Positions 25,080 through 33,210 of a stretch of DNA of 64,000 nt are shown here, piece by piece; position 1 is the first letter of the stretch; each line of letters opens with the position of its first letter. The translations under genes were made by a program, and so were the position numbers. The DNA is taken from positions 1,323,081 through 1,387,080 of the forward strand of contig NZ_BDUC01000001.1 in the NCBI RefSeq assembly GCF_002218085.1, read 5' to 3'. Below the pieces are notes generated by a model that searched no databases, was not told the origin of the DNA, and saw nothing but the letters and a program-made list of their open reading frames with translations. This DNA is from Tolypothrix sp. NIES-4075. GTDB taxonomy: Bacteria > Cyanobacteriota > Cyanobacteriia > Cyanobacteriales > Nostocaceae.

Positions 25080-26495
25080 CTAAATACCCTTGCCAGAAGC
25101 TGATAAAACTAGAATTGCGGCTGCTTCGACATGAGCGGTTTGAGGAAAAAAGTCAGCGGGTTGGATTCGTGTAATGGTATACATTCCATCTGCACAAAGT
25201 AGTTTTAAATCACGAGCGAGGGTGGCTACTTTACAGCTGACGTAAACGATGCGAGGGGGTTGCTTACGCCTTAAAGATTCGATGACATCGCTCGCGCATC
25301 CTTTACGTGGCGGATCTAATAACACAATATCAGGCACAATGTCCATTTGTGGTAACAATTTTTCAACTGCGCCGACAACAAAAGTCACATTATTAATATT
25401 GTTATTTCGCGCATTTAAAATAGCCTGTTCCACCGCTTCGGCTTGCACTTCTAACCCCGTAATACTACGGACTTGTTTAGCCAAAGGCAAAGTTAACGTG
25501 CCTATACCACAATATGCATCAAGTAACACTTCATTTCCTTGCAGATTCAGTTCTTTTTGAATTTCCTGCAAAAGCGCCTCGGCTGTTTCGGTGTAAACTT
25601 GAAAAAATGTATCTGGACGTACTTGAAATTCTAATCCGGCAAATTGTTCTCGCAGATAGGAAATTCCGGCAACGCAACGAGTTTCGTCACCAAAAATCGC
25701 ATTAGTGCGATCGCTATTTCGATTTAAGCAGACTCCCACTAATCCGGGAAAGTGTTTTAACCACGAGAAAGAAAGCTTTTCAATTCCTGGTAAATTCCAA
25801 TCTTTGACAACCAAAGTAAGCAACATTTCCCCTGTGCGCCGTCCAATGCGTAAACTAAGATGGCGTATTTGTCCAGTGTGACGACGTTCGTCGTAAACTT
25901 GCCATTGTGATGTGTGGATATCTTGTTTAACTTGTGCGAGTAATGGATTTAATCGTGCGTCTTGCACGGGACATTGATTTAAGTTAACTAATTGATGGCT
26001 GCCTTTTTGGTAATAACCAGCTTGAACTTGTCCTGTTGCCGATTTACCCACAGGATATGTAGATTTATTACGATAACCTAAAGCTGAAGGTGCAGCCAAA
26101 ACTGGGTCTACTGGTGGATGCACAAAACCGCCAATTCGTTCTAAAGCTTGAATAACTTGATTTTGTTTGGCTTGAAGTTGGTACTCATAGCTGATATGCT
26201 GCCACTGGCAACCACCACATTTATCAGCCACAATGCAACTAGGGCGGATGCGGTGGGGCGATGGTTGCGATAATGAATGCAGCTTGGCGTGGGCGTATTT
26301 GGGTTTAACGTGTAGTAAGCGTACCACTGCGCGATCGCCCGGTACTGTATCTGGAACAAACACTACGCGATCGTGGAAGCGTCCGACACCATCCCCCGTA
26401 TCACTCAAGTCTGTAATTTCAACTTCAATTAACTCCCCCTGTAGCCATTTGGGTGAATCATCTTCATTAGTATGAAGCAATTCTGTAATAGACAC
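25080..26495 (-). CDS. rlmD: 23S rRNA (uracil-C5)-methyltransferase, RlmD type
   Basis: The protein has 471 residues. The N-terminal TRAM domain (LIEVEITDLSDTGDGVGRFH ... VFVPDTVPGD) is followed by the 4Fe-4S cysteines in CIVADKCGGCQWQH and, later, NQCPVQDARL. The SAM-binding part has LLDAYCGIGTLTLPLAKQ, then LLDPPRKGC, and the catalytic cysteine in IVYVSCKVATLARDL. The enzyme methylates U1939 (E. coli numbering) of 23S rRNA; cyanobacterial relatives are usually named RumA/RlmD, though U747 specificity (RlmCD) cannot be excluded. Single gene. Confidence 0.93.
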   Translation of the reverse strand: MSITELLHTNEDDSPKWLQGELIEVEITDLSDTGDGVGRFHDRVVFVPDTVPGDRAVVRLLHVKPKYAHAKLHSLSQPSPHRIRPSCIVADKCGGCQWQHISYEYQLQAKQNQVIQALERIGGFVHPPVDPVLAAPSALGYRNKSTYPVGKSATGQVQAGYYQKGSHQLVNLNQCPVQDARLNPLLAQVKQDIHTSQWQVYDERRHTGQIRHLSLRIGRRTGEMLLTLVVKDWNLPGIEKLSFSWLKHFPGLVGVCLNRNSDRTNAIFGDETRCVAGISYLREQFAGLEFQVRPDTFFQVYTETAEALLQEIQKELNLQGNEVLLDAYCGIGTLTLPLAKQVRSITGLEVQAEAVEQAILNARNNNINNVTFVVGAVEKLLPQMDIVPDIVLLDPPRKGCASDVIESLRRKQPPRIVYVSCKVATLARDLKLLCADGMYTITRIQPADFFPQTAHVEAAAILVLSASGKGI

Positions 26496-26570
26496 CTTAC
26501 AATCTCCCTTTATTTGTGTACCTAAGACTAGTTAAACTAGCAAGTAATATGTCGCGTGATTTTACTAATC

Positions 26571-27056
26571 ATGACTGTAATTAGCCAAGTTATTCTCAAA
26601 GCCGACGACGAACTGCGTTATCCCAGCAGTGGTGAACTCAAAAACATCAAAGACTTCTTGGAAACCGGCTCACAGCGGATGCGAATTGTCACAACCTTAG
26701 CCGAAAACGAGAAAAAGATAGTTCAGGAAGCAACCAAACAGCTTTGGCAAAAGCGTCCTGACTTTATCGCTCCTGGAGGCAACGCTTTCGGAGAGCGCCA
26801 ACGTGCTTTATGTGTCCGTGATTACGGCTGGTACTTACGCCTAATTACTTATGGGGTGCTTGCCGGCGACAAAGAACCAATTGAAAAAATTGGTTTGATT
26901 GGCGTGCGGGAAATGTACAATTCTTTAGGCGTTCCCGTACCAGGAATGGTAGAAGCGATCGCTTGTCTGAAAAAAGCCTCCCTTGACTTACTCAATTCCG
27001 AAGACGCTGCCGAAGCTTCCCCCTACTTTGATTACGTCATTCAATCAATGTCATAA
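26571..27056 (+). CDS. apcD: allophycocyanin alpha-B subunit
   Basis: The protein has 161 residues from MTVISQVILKADDELRYPSS, the exact family length; the GTG at 26556 would add five unlikely residues. The bilin-binding Cys is in RQRALCVRDYGWYLRLITYG, and FIAPGGNAFGERQR and GLIGVREMYNSLGVPVPGMVEA are typical of ApcD rather than ApcA. ApcD is one of the terminal emitters of the phycobilisome core and passes energy mainly to photosystem I. It is monocistronic, as in other cyanobacteria. A far-red ApcD paralogue is less likely, since no other far-red genes are present. Confidence 0.9.
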   Translation: MTVISQVILKADDELRYPSSGELKNIKDFLETGSQRMRIVTTLAENEKKIVQEATKQLWQKRPDFIAPGGNAFGERQRALCVRDYGWYLRLITYGVLAGDKEPIEKIGLIGVREMYNSLGVPVPGMVEAIACLKKASLDLLNSEDAAEASPYFDYVIQSMS

Positions 27057-27207
27057 TCAGGCGTGGGCGCTAATGAATGGCGTACACTTCCGGTCTACTA
27101 GAGTATCCATAAAATCTCTAATTTGATCATACCCTCCCCACACTTGGTAGTGGCTCTGGCAGAATTCCTGTCAAGTTACCAACAGGTTGTGGGGAACTTT
27201 TATTTAA

Positions 27208-27266
27208 GTAGTAAGGGATAGAGCCGCTTAAAATCCTTGCCATGAGCGGTAAACCGCTCACTACGA
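27208..27266. repeat. dispersed palindromic repeat, copy 1
   Basis: GTAGTAAGGGATAGAGCCGC, TTAAAA-rich centre, then GAGCGGTAAACCGCTCACTA. The same arms occur at 63417-63473 with a different centre. Within it GAGCGGTAAACCGCTC is an inverted repeat. Confidence 0.8.
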
Positions 27267-27277
27267 GCAATAAAAAA

Positions 27278-27305
27278 CCGACAGACTTCTTCAAAAGGCT
27301 GTCGG
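27278..27305. terminator. hairpin with T-tract on the minus strand
   Basis: CCGACAG and CTGTCGG form a 7-bp stem around a 14-base loop. On the minus strand it is followed by TTTTTT, on the plus strand by only a weak T-run. It could stop minus-strand transcripts coming from the 29-kb gene; for apcD it is at best a weak terminator. Confidence 0.5.
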
Positions 27306-27559
27306 CAATTAGTGTGTTCCCTATTAATGACTCGGCTAGAGTTCAGTTATATGTAATTATGCGGGTTTTCCCGTATTTAGAAGACGATCTTAATCAAGGG
27401 CATCAGTGATTCTCATCACATGATTGTTGCAGCCAAACTGTATTTACCTAAAAAGATATTTTTCACTTCGGATTTACATAATGCACATTTTGACAAAATA
27501 AACTGTAATATTTATTAAAAATAATTAAATTATCTAAATATCAACACATCTAATGGAAA

Positions 27560-27634
27560 ATGCATAAAATTATTTATGCGATCGCAAAAACACTTCTACT
27601 CAGCACTTTTTTAGGCTGCACTATACCCAATTAA
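27560..27634 (+). pseudogene. possible remnant of a lipoprotein signal peptide
   Basis: ATG 27560 opens a 24-codon frame (MHKIIYAIAKTLLLSTFLGC + TIPN) with a basic start, hydrophobic core and lipobox-like TFLGC, and then a stop. Downstream fragments without a continuous frame suggest a decayed gene. Weak evidence. Confidence 0.3.
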
Positions 27635-27836
27635 GTTTTCACAAGCGACAAAATTACAGCTACACCCAATACTGTTGATGCCATTTATAACTCAAAAATT
27701 AACAGACGGCACACTAAAATGCCATAACTTTTGTTGAAGGCGAAAAAATCCCGATTACACTGAGACTTTACGATTAATACAGTCACTTATTCACTTTGCG
27801 GCACATAATATTTTTTAGTTTTTCAAATCAAAGAAA

Positions 27837-28655
27837 GTGAGAACTGACACGATATTTTATCAACTTTTTCAGACTTTGCCTGGTATTCTCTTTGAACTCA
27901 TCGGTGAATCTGCTAATCAAGCAGAAGCTTATCAGTTTGCATCTGTTGAAATCAAAGAATTAGCCTTTCGCTTCGATGCTTTGTTTTTACCTTTAGTGGA
28001 TTTGCCCGAACAACCCATCTACTTTGTCGAAGTTCAGTTTCAACCCAAAACCGATTTTTATTGGCGATTATTTGCCGAAATCTTCGTTTACCTAAATCAA
28101 TATCAACCTATTCAAGATTGGTATGCAGTAGCAGTGTTTGCCAAACGAAGTTTAGATCCAGGCGTACCAATGCAGTATAGAGGATTGCTAATGAGTCAGC
28201 AAGTTAAGTTTGTATACTTAGATGAATTAGAGGAAACAGCAAATACGTCCCTTGGTTTGGAAATAGTGCAATTAGTGGTTGAGGATGAAGCGACAGTTAA
28301 TGAACAAGCTAGGCAATTACTTGAGAAAGCACAGCAGGAACTTGAAGATGTTGCTCTCAGGCAGAAAGTTTTAGAATTGATAGAGACGATATTGGTTTAT
28401 AAGTTGACCAATTTAAGCCGCGAGGAGATAGAAGCTATGTTTGGGTTAAGTGAGTTAAAGCAGACAAGGTATTTTCGAGAAGTCGCACAAGATGCCAAAA
28501 AAGAGGGCAAACTAGAAACAGTACCCCTATTATTGGAATTGGGGTTGACTGTCGAACAGATAGCCGAAAGATTAAGCTTAGATGTTGAAGCGGTCAGAAA
28601 GGCTACACAAGCGTCTTCTGGTGATAATTTCCAAAGTGAAGATAGAGGAATTTAG
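27837..28655 (+). CDS. Rpn family (DUF2887-like) nuclease-related protein
   Basis: The protein has 272 residues. MRTDTIFYQLFQTLPGILFE is the standard N-terminus of this family and supports the GTG start at 27837. The PD-(D/E)XK core is seen as FRFDALFLP followed by IYFVEVQFQPKTDFYWRLFAE (D...ExQ). The C-terminal half has the DNA-binding-like helices LTNLSREEIEAMFGLSELKQ and LLELGLTVEQIAERLSLDVE. Related to the genes at 3.5-4.5 kb and the fragment at 21.7 kb, so this family occurs at least four times in the window counting fragments. Role in the cell unknown. Confidence 0.85.
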   Translation: MRTDTIFYQLFQTLPGILFELIGESANQAEAYQFASVEIKELAFRFDALFLPLVDLPEQPIYFVEVQFQPKTDFYWRLFAEIFVYLNQYQPIQDWYAVAVFAKRSLDPGVPMQYRGLLMSQQVKFVYLDELEETANTSLGLEIVQLVVEDEATVNEQARQLLEKAQQELEDVALRQKVLELIETILVYKLTNLSREEIEAMFGLSELKQTRYFREVAQDAKKEGKLETVPLLLELGLTVEQIAERLSLDVEAVRKATQASSGDNFQSEDRGI

Positions 28656-28744
28656 TTAGATTTTAATAGAGAGCGATCGCGCTTCAATTTACAGGCAAAG
28701 TAGAAGTGCGATCGCTGTGAAAATTTGCTGCAATCTTAGTGCAA

Positions 28745-29188
28745 CTAATAACGTCTTAATGCTTTGGCGACTGTTTGCTCCAGAGTATCGCATTCATCAA
28801 CCAACCTCAAAACAACTTTGGTAAAATATTCTGCATTGATCAGGCTAATTTCAGCATTATGCATAATCGAGAATATTTGCATATTCTCGATTTCCTCCAA
28901 GCACCAAAATCCTAATTTAAACTTAGAGTTTTTAGACAAAAGCAAACTAGATAACGATCCTGGCACGTCATCTATACTGTTAAACTTCAAAGCGCTTGGA
29001 ACAGAAAACTCCAATGTATTTTGATATTTAATAATAAAAAGTGTCTGAGTATTTCCGGAATCAGCATTAAACCTTAAAATTGCTTTGCGTTCGTTGATAT
29101 CGTAAATGTTCCATCCTAATTGATTACAATACCTTTGAATTGTAGAACGGAAATTGGTTGTTGATAACAAATCGAGGTCAATAGCCAT
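28745..29188 (-). CDS. hypothetical protein, possibly YbjN-like fold
   Basis: The protein has 147 residues (MAIDLDLLSTTNFRSTIQRY ... LEQTVAKALRRY). The alternating pattern of helix, strands (KAILRFNADSGNTQTLFIIK, TLEFSVPSALKF) and helix (VVLRLVDECDTLE) suggests a YbjN or CesT/secretion-chaperone-like fold, but no signature is recognised. It begins 9 bases after a weak GGAGA box. Base composition is more AT-rich than the surrounding housekeeping genes. Confidence 0.6.
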   Translation of the reverse strand: MAIDLDLLSTTNFRSTIQRYCNQLGWNIYDINERKAILRFNADSGNTQTLFIIKYQNTLEFSVPSALKFNSIDDVPGSLSSLLLSKNSKFKLGFWCLEEIENMQIFSIMHNAEISLINAEYFTKVVLRLVDECDTLEQTVAKALRRY

Positions 29189-29707
29189 ACAATCTCCAAT
29201 TATTAAATGTAAACAGCATAACGGGGTTAAAAACAGACTAAAAAATGACTAAATATTTCGGAAACCACGTTACTTTATACACAATTATGTTCCTGGCAAA
29301 AGATAATATAGGAGAGTATTATTACGGAAAAATAATTTCAATTATATTTGCAGTATTTTTTAATATAATGCTTGATTTACCTAGCTCTGTATAAGTCATT
29401 AAGCTTAACTCAAGAACAAGTCATAAAATAATGAGAAAATTACTATGTTATGGTACTGAAATATCTAAGCATAAAATATACAATGTTATAAATTAGAAAA
29501 AATTTACCCTTGAGTAGGGAATTTCAAAAAATAAATTGATTATTCATTTGTACGAAACCCTAGAGTTACCCACTACACCCGCACCTGCCCCAAGCAGCGT
29601 TAAGTCTATAATTAGCGTTGACCTAGAAGCCCTCACTGAGCGCGATAAGCTAGAGTTAGCAGCAAAAATTGATTCACAACTTGCAACAAACCTAGCTTGG
29701 GGTAACA
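29189..29707. other. AT-rich gap before the Phd/Doc-like pair
   Basis: 519 bases. From 29536 to 29700 a frame reads TLELPTTPAPAPSSVKSIIS and LEALTERDKLELAAKIDSQL. It has no clear start (TTG) and no known match; it may be a fragment of an older gene or a leader of the antitoxin. Nothing else is seen. Confidence 0.45.
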
Positions 29708-30022
29708 ATGGCAACAGAACAAAAGCACAGCACTTATTTATCAGAAGCAGAAAGTCGTTTGCGTCAACTTTCTCTTGAGAAGTTGCGAGTAGCAGTTGCA
29801 ATTATTGCTTATCTACAAAAAACAGAAGAAAGCGAAGCAACTGAAAAACTATTATTAAATATTCCTGATTTTGCAGCATCTTTAGGCGAAATGGAACAAA
29901 GCGAAGACAAATTAGAAAATACTACCTCAAATCAGATTGCCTCAGATGAAGAAGTATGGCAGGCTTATTTAGCAGTTGAAAAAAAATGGGAAGAGGTATT
30001 CCGTCGCCTTGTAGACTCCTAA
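29708..30022 (+). CDS. putative antitoxin of a Doc-type toxin
   Basis: The protein has 104 residues. The start TYLSEAESRLRQLSLEKLRV, AVAIIAYLQKTEESEATEKLL and LNIPDF resembles small cyanobacterial antitoxin-like proteins (DUF2281-like) which precede toxin genes. The C-terminal half is acidic (GEMEQSEDKLENTTSNQIAS, DEEVWQAYLAVEKKWEEVF) and could be the part that wraps the toxin. It ends 20 bases before the toxin frame. Function inferred from position and size. Confidence 0.6.
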   Translation: MATEQKHSTYLSEAESRLRQLSLEKLRVAVAIIAYLQKTEESEATEKLLLNIPDFAASLGEMEQSEDKLENTTSNQIASDEEVWQAYLAVEKKWEEVFRRLVDS

Positions 30023-30041
30023 ATTTCTCACTATTTCTCAA

Positions 30042-30401
30042 GTGTTAGATATTCACCAACGCCAAATTCAAAGATTTGGTGGAACAAATGGTGTCAGAGA
30101 TGAAGGTTTACTAGATTCAGCACTGGCACAACCTCAAGCCACTTTTGGCGGTGAACTTCTTCATCCGACAATTGGTGAGCAAGCAGCAGCATACCTCTAC
30201 CATTTAGCGATGAACCATCCGTTTATTGATGGCAACAAGCGCACCGCTTTCGCTGTTATGCTTACTTTTTTGAACTTAAATAGCTACACTGTCAACCTAT
30301 CTCAAGAGCAAGCTTATAACTTGGTGATTCGAGTAGTTCAGAGGGAAATATCCAAAGAAGAATTATCTGTATTCCTGGAACTGCATTTACAGCGCAAGTA
30401 A
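30042..30401 (+). CDS. doc: Doc-type (Fic fold) toxin
   Basis: The protein has 119 residues from GTG 30042. The Fic motif HPFIDGNKRTAFA (H-P-F-x-D/E-G-N-x-R/K) is complete, preceded by GLLDSALAQPQATFGGELLHP and AAAYLYHLAMNHPF, as in death-on-curing toxins, which phosphorylate EF-Tu. In relatives the protein begins with a few residues such as RFLTLAEVL; here the same block (KFLTISQVL) is present in frame, yet no ATG, GTG or TTG precedes it and a TAG stops the frame at 30012. Translation thus starts at GTG with loss of the first strand, or at the non-standard ATT at 30033. Confidence 0.85.
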   Translation: MLDIHQRQIQRFGGTNGVRDEGLLDSALAQPQATFGGELLHPTIGEQAAAYLYHLAMNHPFIDGNKRTAFAVMLTFLNLNSYTVNLSQEQAYNLVIRVVQREISKEELSVFLELHLQRK

Positions 30402-30444
30402 ATCGATAGAATAATTCTCTGTCCCCCAGAGTGCATTACTTCCC

Positions 30445-32928
30445 ATGACTGCAAGCTCAAAACCAGCCTTTTCCGCTGAAGAAATCGCCGCAGAAGGTTT
30501 AAAGCCAGAAGAATATGAAGAAATTGTCCGCAGGTTAGGGCGTCATCCGAACAAAGCCGAACTGGGAATGTTTGGGGTGATGTGGTCAGAGCATTGTTGT
30601 TACAAAAATTCACGACCGCTATTAAAACAGTTTCCCACGACTGGCTCGCGCATTCTCGTTGGTCCCGGTGAAAATGCCGGCGTTGTCGATTTAGGCGACG
30701 GGCTGCAACTTGCCTTTAAAATTGAATCTCACAACCACCCCTCAGCCGTCGAACCGTTTCAAGGAGCCGCCACAGGCGTAGGAGGTATCCTCAGAGATAT
30801 ATTTACAATGGGTGCGCGTCCCATTGCTCTTTTAAACTCCTTGCGCTTCGGTTCCCTGGAAGATGCCAAAACTCAACGCCTATTTAGCGGCGTGGTGGCT
30901 GGTATAAGTCACTACGGTAACTGCGTCGGGGTTCCCACTGTTGGGGGTGAAGTCTACTTTGATGTCGCTTACTCCGGGAATCCCCTAGTAAACGTCATGG
31001 CGCTAGGATTGATGGAAACTTCAGAAATCGTCAAATCTGGGGCATCTGGTTTAGGGAACCCGGTGCTGTATGTTGGTTCTACCACCGGACGCGATGGTAT
31101 GGGTGGTGCAAGTTTTGCCAGTGCAGAACTTAGCGATGAATCACTAGATAACCGTCCAGCGGTGCAAGTTGGCGATCCTTTTTTAGAAAAGTCGTTAATT
31201 GAAGCTTGTTTGGAAGCGTTTAAAACAGGTGCAGTCGTCGCAGCGCAGGATATGGGTGCAGCTGGCATCACCTGTTCTACATCAGAAATGGCTGCAAAAG
31301 GTGGTGTGGGTATTGAACTGGATTTAGATAAAATACCCGTGCGGGAATCGGGGATGGTTCCCTATGAATATCTGCTTTCGGAATCTCAAGAAAGAATGTT
31401 GTTTGTGGCACACAAGGGACGCGAACAAGAGTTAATTGATATTTTCCATCGTTGGGGACTTCAAGCGGTTGTAGCCGGAGAAGTTATAGCTGAACCGATT
31501 GTTAGAATTTTATTCCAAGGTGGAATTGCCGCAGAAATTCCCGCTGAAGCTTTGGCAGAAAATACCCCACTGTATGAACGCGAATTGTTGACAGAACCAC
31601 CAGAATATGCCATTAAAGCTTGGGAATGGACACCTGATTCTCTCCCCGCTTGCACAACTGCTGGCATTGAAATTCAAAAAAGCCTGCAAAGTTGGAATGA
31701 TATCCTTTTGACTTTACTCGATACACCAACGATCGCATCAAAACGTTGGGTTTATCGCCAATACGATCATCAAGTACAAAATAACACCGTCATCTTACCA
31801 GGTGGCGCTGATGCTGCTGTCGTGCGGTTGCGTCCTCTTGAGGAGGACAAGGGGAGTGGGGGAGTGGGGCAGGGGGACGAGGGGACAAGGGGACAAGGGG
31901 GACAAGGGGGACAAGGGGGACTCCTTGGAGACAATTCTTTCTCCCCCACTCAGACACTCAGACACTCAGACACTCCCCACTCCCCACTCCCCACTCCCCA
32001 AAGTGCCGTTGCTGCTACAGTTGATTGCAATCCTCGCTACGTTTATCTTGACCCTTACGAGGGTGCTAAGGCAGTTGTAGCTGAAGCTGCACGCAATCTC
32101 AGTTGCGTGGGTGCTGAACCTCTGGCAGTAACTGATAACTTAAATTTCGGCAGTCCGGAAAAACCGATTGGTTATTGGCAATTATCAGAAGCTTGTCGCG
32201 GTTTGGCTGAGGGTTGCCGAGAATTAGCAACGCCGGTTACTGGCGGTAATGTCTCACTTTACAATGAAACTTTCGACTCAGAAGGCAACCCGCAACCAAT
32301 TTATCCTACCCCGGTTGTGGGGATGGTCGGGTTGATTCCGGATTTGGACAAAATTTGCGGTCAAGGATGGCAAGCCGAAGGCGATATTATTTATCTTTTA
32401 GGATTGCCATTACAATCTAAAGTTGAATTGGGAGCATCGGAATATTTAGCCACTATCCATAATACTGTAGCTGGACACCCCCCACGGGTAGATTTTGAAT
32501 TGGAAAGGTGTGTACAACGAATTTGCCGTGAAGGAATTCGCAATGGTTGGATTCGTTCTGCTCATGATTGTGCTGAAGGTGGTTTAGCTGTTGCTTTGGC
32601 AGAATGTTGCATTGCTGGCAAACTTGGTGCCGAAATTAATTTAGGATTAGCATCAAGCATTTCCCAACTTCGATGGGATGAAGTGCTGTTTTCTGAAGGT
32701 GGAGCGCGAATTATAGTTTCTGTAGCGTTAGAACAGCAAGAAGTTTGGGAATCTTTATTAAATGAACAATTGGCTAATCATTGGCAACAACTTGGCAAGG
32801 TTAGTAATTCCAACACCGATTTGGGGGTGTTAACCTCTGATAACCAAAGTTTAATCAAGGTTAGGATCGAAGATATGAGCGATCGCTATTCCCATGCGAT
32901 TGAAAGACGTTTAAGAGTTGGGAGTTAA
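30445..32928 (+). CDS. purL: phosphoribosylformylglycinamidine synthase subunit PurL
   Basis: The protein has 827 residues, about 50 more than expected for a cyanobacterial PurL. It catalyses the ATP- and glutamine-dependent FGAR to FGAM step of purine synthesis, with PurQ and PurS. Seen: GMFGVMWSEHCCYKNSRPLL, GDGLQLAFKIESHNHPSAVE, QDMGAAGITCSTSEMAAKGG, LSESQERMLFVAHKG and VDCNPRYVYLDPYEGAKAVV. The extra residues, about 466-520, read DKGSGGVGQGDEGTRGQGGQ, then more GQGG and SDTPHSPLPTPQSA: a translated short tandem repeat inserted in frame between RLRPLE and AATVDCNP. The insertion is at a loop between the two halves, so the enzyme may tolerate it. PurF follows on the same strand. Confidence 0.95.
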   Translation: MTASSKPAFSAEEIAAEGLKPEEYEEIVRRLGRHPNKAELGMFGVMWSEHCCYKNSRPLLKQFPTTGSRILVGPGENAGVVDLGDGLQLAFKIESHNHPSAVEPFQGAATGVGGILRDIFTMGARPIALLNSLRFGSLEDAKTQRLFSGVVAGISHYGNCVGVPTVGGEVYFDVAYSGNPLVNVMALGLMETSEIVKSGASGLGNPVLYVGSTTGRDGMGGASFASAELSDESLDNRPAVQVGDPFLEKSLIEACLEAFKTGAVVAAQDMGAAGITCSTSEMAAKGGVGIELDLDKIPVRESGMVPYEYLLSESQERMLFVAHKGREQELIDIFHRWGLQAVVAGEVIAEPIVRILFQGGIAAEIPAEALAENTPLYERELLTEPPEYAIKAWEWTPDSLPACTTAGIEIQKSLQSWNDILLTLLDTPTIASKRWVYRQYDHQVQNNTVILPGGADAAVVRLRPLEEDKGSGGVGQGDEGTRGQGGQGGQGGLLGDNSFSPTQTLRHSDTPHSPLPTPQSAVAATVDCNPRYVYLDPYEGAKAVVAEAARNLSCVGAEPLAVTDNLNFGSPEKPIGYWQLSEACRGLAEGCRELATPVTGGNVSLYNETFDSEGNPQPIYPTPVVGMVGLIPDLDKICGQGWQAEGDIIYLLGLPLQSKVELGASEYLATIHNTVAGHPPRVDFELERCVQRICREGIRNGWIRSAHDCAEGGLAVALAECCIAGKLGAEINLGLASSISQLRWDEVLFSEGGARIIVSVALEQQEVWESLLNEQLANHWQQLGKVSNSNTDLGVLTSDNQSLIKVRIEDMSDRYSHAIERRLRVGS
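31843..32003. repeat. short tandem repeat block inserted in purL
   Basis: About 160 bases made of GGGGACAAG-like 9-mers, GGGAGTG heptamers, then four AGACACTC units and four CTCCCCA units. Its length keeps the purL frame. The same kind of sequence occurs in intergenic regions at 35165-35205 and inside the large kinase gene at 54790-54880. Confidence 0.9.
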
Positions 32929-33210
32929 AAGTTATGAGGCGCGGAGTTAGGAATTAAGGCTTATGAGTTATGAAAAGCAAAGTGAGGAGTTAGGAGTTAT
33001 GATTTTTCCTCGTGACTTTTGACTTTTGACCCCTCAGTCCTAACTCCTGACTATTCACTGCGAATGCTTGCTATCCCCAAGCATGATTAAGGTACTGTTA
33101 TATGTATATGGATTGTTAACGATTTGTTAAGGTCAGTTAATATTTCTGAAAACAATCACTTATATATCCATCCCACTGACTCAAAACCTCATCTGGAGCA
33201 AAGCTGTAGC

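Larger units (their letters stand above)
27057..27836. other. gap after apcD
   Basis: 780 bases without an intact gene. It holds a dispersed repeat (27208-27266), a hairpin (27278-27305), and a possible remnant of a lipoprotein gene (27560-27634). Confidence 0.55.

Noticed and set aside
33124..33210. 29-codon N-terminal extension of PurF
   Set aside because: The family starts close to the catalytic Cys; the ATG at 33211 gives a normal propeptide.
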